A DNA stretch of 64,000 bases from Zasmidium citrigriseum (Eukaryota > Ascomycota > Dothideomycetes > Mycosphaerellales > Mycosphaerellaceae), in contig NHNW01000002.1 in assembly GCA_002786025.1 (NCBI GenBank), positions 682,001 to 746,000 on the forward strand. Direction: 5' to 3'. The position numbers were made by a program, and so were the translations under genes. Under the pieces are notes generated by a model, which did no database searches, was not told the DNA's origin, and worked only from the letters and a program-made list of their open reading frames with translations. This document shows positions 62,234-64,000 of the stretch, one piece after another. How positions within the stretch are numbered: the stretch's first letter is position 1; each line of letters begins with the position of its first letter.

Positions 62234-64000
62234 TCAAGCCACCTCTTTTCTCGTGCTTTCCGAGTACGACGAGCTATACAACTCCGGACAAGGACCGGTC
62301 TTCTGGAACAACATCCACTTCTTGCACCACCACGGCAACACCTCGAACAGCTGGTATGACGCATGCCTGGTCGTCGGCACCGCGAAAACGTAATCCAATT
62401 CTTCCAAGCTCCTCTCCTTCGTTTCTGGCAGGAACAGGAAGATCAGACTCAGGGCGACGACATTCATCGCCGCGTAAAACCCAAAAGACCCCGTCGATCC
62501 GAAAGCCTGCAGCATGCGAGGGAACGTGAGCGACAATACCGCGGCCCAGAAGTTGTTTGTTGCGACTGCGAAACTCATGCCGATCTCTCTGTGTGAGAGT
62601 GGGAAGGCTTCTGCTGAGTACACGAAAGCGCAGGGCCCTTCGCCGGGCGAATAGAAGGCAGTGAAGAGGAAGATGAAGAAAGAGATTAGGCCTATTCGGG
62701 CGGTGCTTCCTTCGGGGAGGTAGAAGGAGAGGCCTGTTGCGAGGAGCGTCCAGAACATGTTGGGGAAGGTGCTCAGCAAGAGCTTGCGGCGACCCCAGCG
62801 GTCGATTGTGTAGAGGGCTGGGATTGCGAAGACGAACATCGTCCTGGAGAGAAGTCAGGCGACCATTAAGTGCGCGATTGGGAGTATTTTACTCACATGC
62901 CGAATCCCCAAGACACCAGCAAAGCGACAATGTTTGAAAAGCCGGCGTTGACGAAGATGGTCGAAGAATAGAACGCCACGACGTTTAGACCGCACATCTG
63001 CTGAGCAATCATGATGATTCCTGCGGCCTGTGTCGCGCGGCGGATACGTGAAATCGTCACAAGCTCGACTGCGCGGCTAAAGAAAGTGGAAGAGCCACCT
63101 TTGCTCATACCTTTCTCCTGCAGCACAAAGGTCTTCTCGGCTTCGATTTGGCAGTGAATGTAATACAGGTCACGAGCGGCTTGGAGGTGGCTGTTGCGAA
63201 CACGGCACAAGGAGCGATATGCTTTGGCGTGCTGACCTTTCTTGATCAGCCATCGAGCCGATTCAGGGACGAAGTAGATTCCGAGGAGTAGTGGCACTGC
63301 TGGGATGAACGCCGATCCGAGCTGGAGTCGCCAGGCGATTGATCCGGTGTTGACGACGACGAGGTTGGCGGACATCCCAAGCTGTGAGGGTCAGCAAAAG
63401 CTCGACGACATGTACCAGGGGCAGAGCATCTCACCATAATGCCGAATGCTACCCACATCTGCCACGACCTGTATGCAAAGTCAGAGAAGCTTTCGCAGAA
63501 CACGTTTAGGGACGGCCATCCTCTTACATGACCATAGCGCCACGAATGTTGGTCGGGGCATTCTCCGCTGAGAAGACAGGTACGGTCACTTCCTTGAGAC
63601 CCATGCCGATTCCTAGCAACACTCGACAAGCGAGCAATGCGCCCCAAGATTGCGAGACTGCTTGACCAATGGGTGCGACCAAGCTGAAGATCGCGCCCAA
63701 GAAAATGGCACCACGACGTCCGAGGTAGTGGTTGACTGGATCTGAAAGCCAGCAGGCACTTCAAAGCACGATCAGCAAATGTCGAATCCGTCACCCTCCC
63801 GAGACTTACAAGACGCAAAGCGCCATGTACGGCGCAGCGTTAATCGCACCAACGATCCACGAGTTCCTCTCACACGTCCCAAGGGCTTCGCATTCAGCGC
63901 CAGTGTCGCCAATCCCAAATTCTTGCGGGAACGAGAGATTGGCGCCATTGGAACCTGTCTGATCCCAGCCTTGGATCGCCGCTCCGATGGAGTTGAGGGC
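62234..64000 (-). CDS. MFS sugar transporter (STL/quinate-type), 5' partial
   Basis: The gene runs off the right edge; its start is missing. The first residues in the window read [19 protein letters not shown], a pattern of fungal sugar porters after helix 1, followed by [17 protein letters not shown]. Several short introns separate exons carrying [56 protein letters not shown] and the final [15 protein letters not shown]. About ten membrane helices are covered. The stop is at 62234. It is about 280 bp from the DUF3669 gene start, on the same strand. Substrate is unknown. Confidence 0.9.

Noticed and set aside
1..64000. tRNA or rRNA genes
   Set aside because: No cloverleaf-like A/B box pairs or rRNA core sequences were noticed by eye; a tRNAscan-SE or Infernal run would settle it.

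Overview
The window is about 64 kb of euchromatic chromosome from a filamentous ascomycete. The evidence is single-copy housekeeping genes (HEM12, FCY1, SIN3, LEU1, VMA9, ARV1) broken by short GT-AG introns (mostly 47-60 nt) with CTAAC/CTGAC-like branch sites, fungal plant-biomass enzymes (GH78, GH51), and a retrotransposon block mutated by repeat-induced point mutation (RIP). Gene content resembles Dothideomycetes (perhaps Mycosphaerellales), but the species is not determined.

Layout. 1-7.5 kb: the 3' part of a fumarate-lyase-family enzyme, a DUF3433 membrane protein, two small hypothetical genes and uroporphyrinogen decarboxylase. 7.5-13.5 kb: cytosine deaminase and the corepressor scaffold SIN3. 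13.8-35.4 kb: a plant-saccharide locus with an MFS sugar transporter and an alpha-L-rhamnosidase sharing one divergent promoter, followed by an alpha-L-arabinofuranosidase gene. That last gene is split by a 14.1 kb insertion (19639-33748). The insertion is a chromovirus-type Ty3/Gypsy LTR element on the + strand with 153-bp LTRs and a 5-bp target duplication GGTAC. A second Gypsy element (25761-32477, - strand, 173-bp LTRs, target duplication AGAGG) sits inside its integrase. Nearly the whole block lacks CpA and TpG dinucleotides. Removing the insertion and one target duplication leaves the host reading frame continuous.

35.9-45.4 kb: a methyltransferase, then three tandem diverged copies of a coiled-coil/double-zinc-finger gene. 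Each copy carries the same N-terminal intron position, and a conserved ~80-100 bp block lies 530-630 bp upstream of each start codon. 45.4-51 kb: VMA9, ARV1, small uncharacterised genes, an RpiB-like sugar-phosphate isomerase whose ATG lies 14 bp after another same-strand ORF, and a small secreted six-cysteine protein. 51-64 kb: LEU1, a secreted M28 leucine aminopeptidase, a secreted Thr/Ser-rich protein with a PAN/apple-like segment, a CAX-type cation/H+ exchanger, a DUF3669 protein with kinase-like motifs, and the 3' part of another MFS sugar transporter.

The most unusual signals are the near-complete CpA/TpG exclusion with coupled CG/TA differences between nested LTRs, the tandem zinc-finger family with its repeated upstream block, and the possible two-gene transcript at RpiB. 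No tRNA, rRNA or CRISPR array was recognised.
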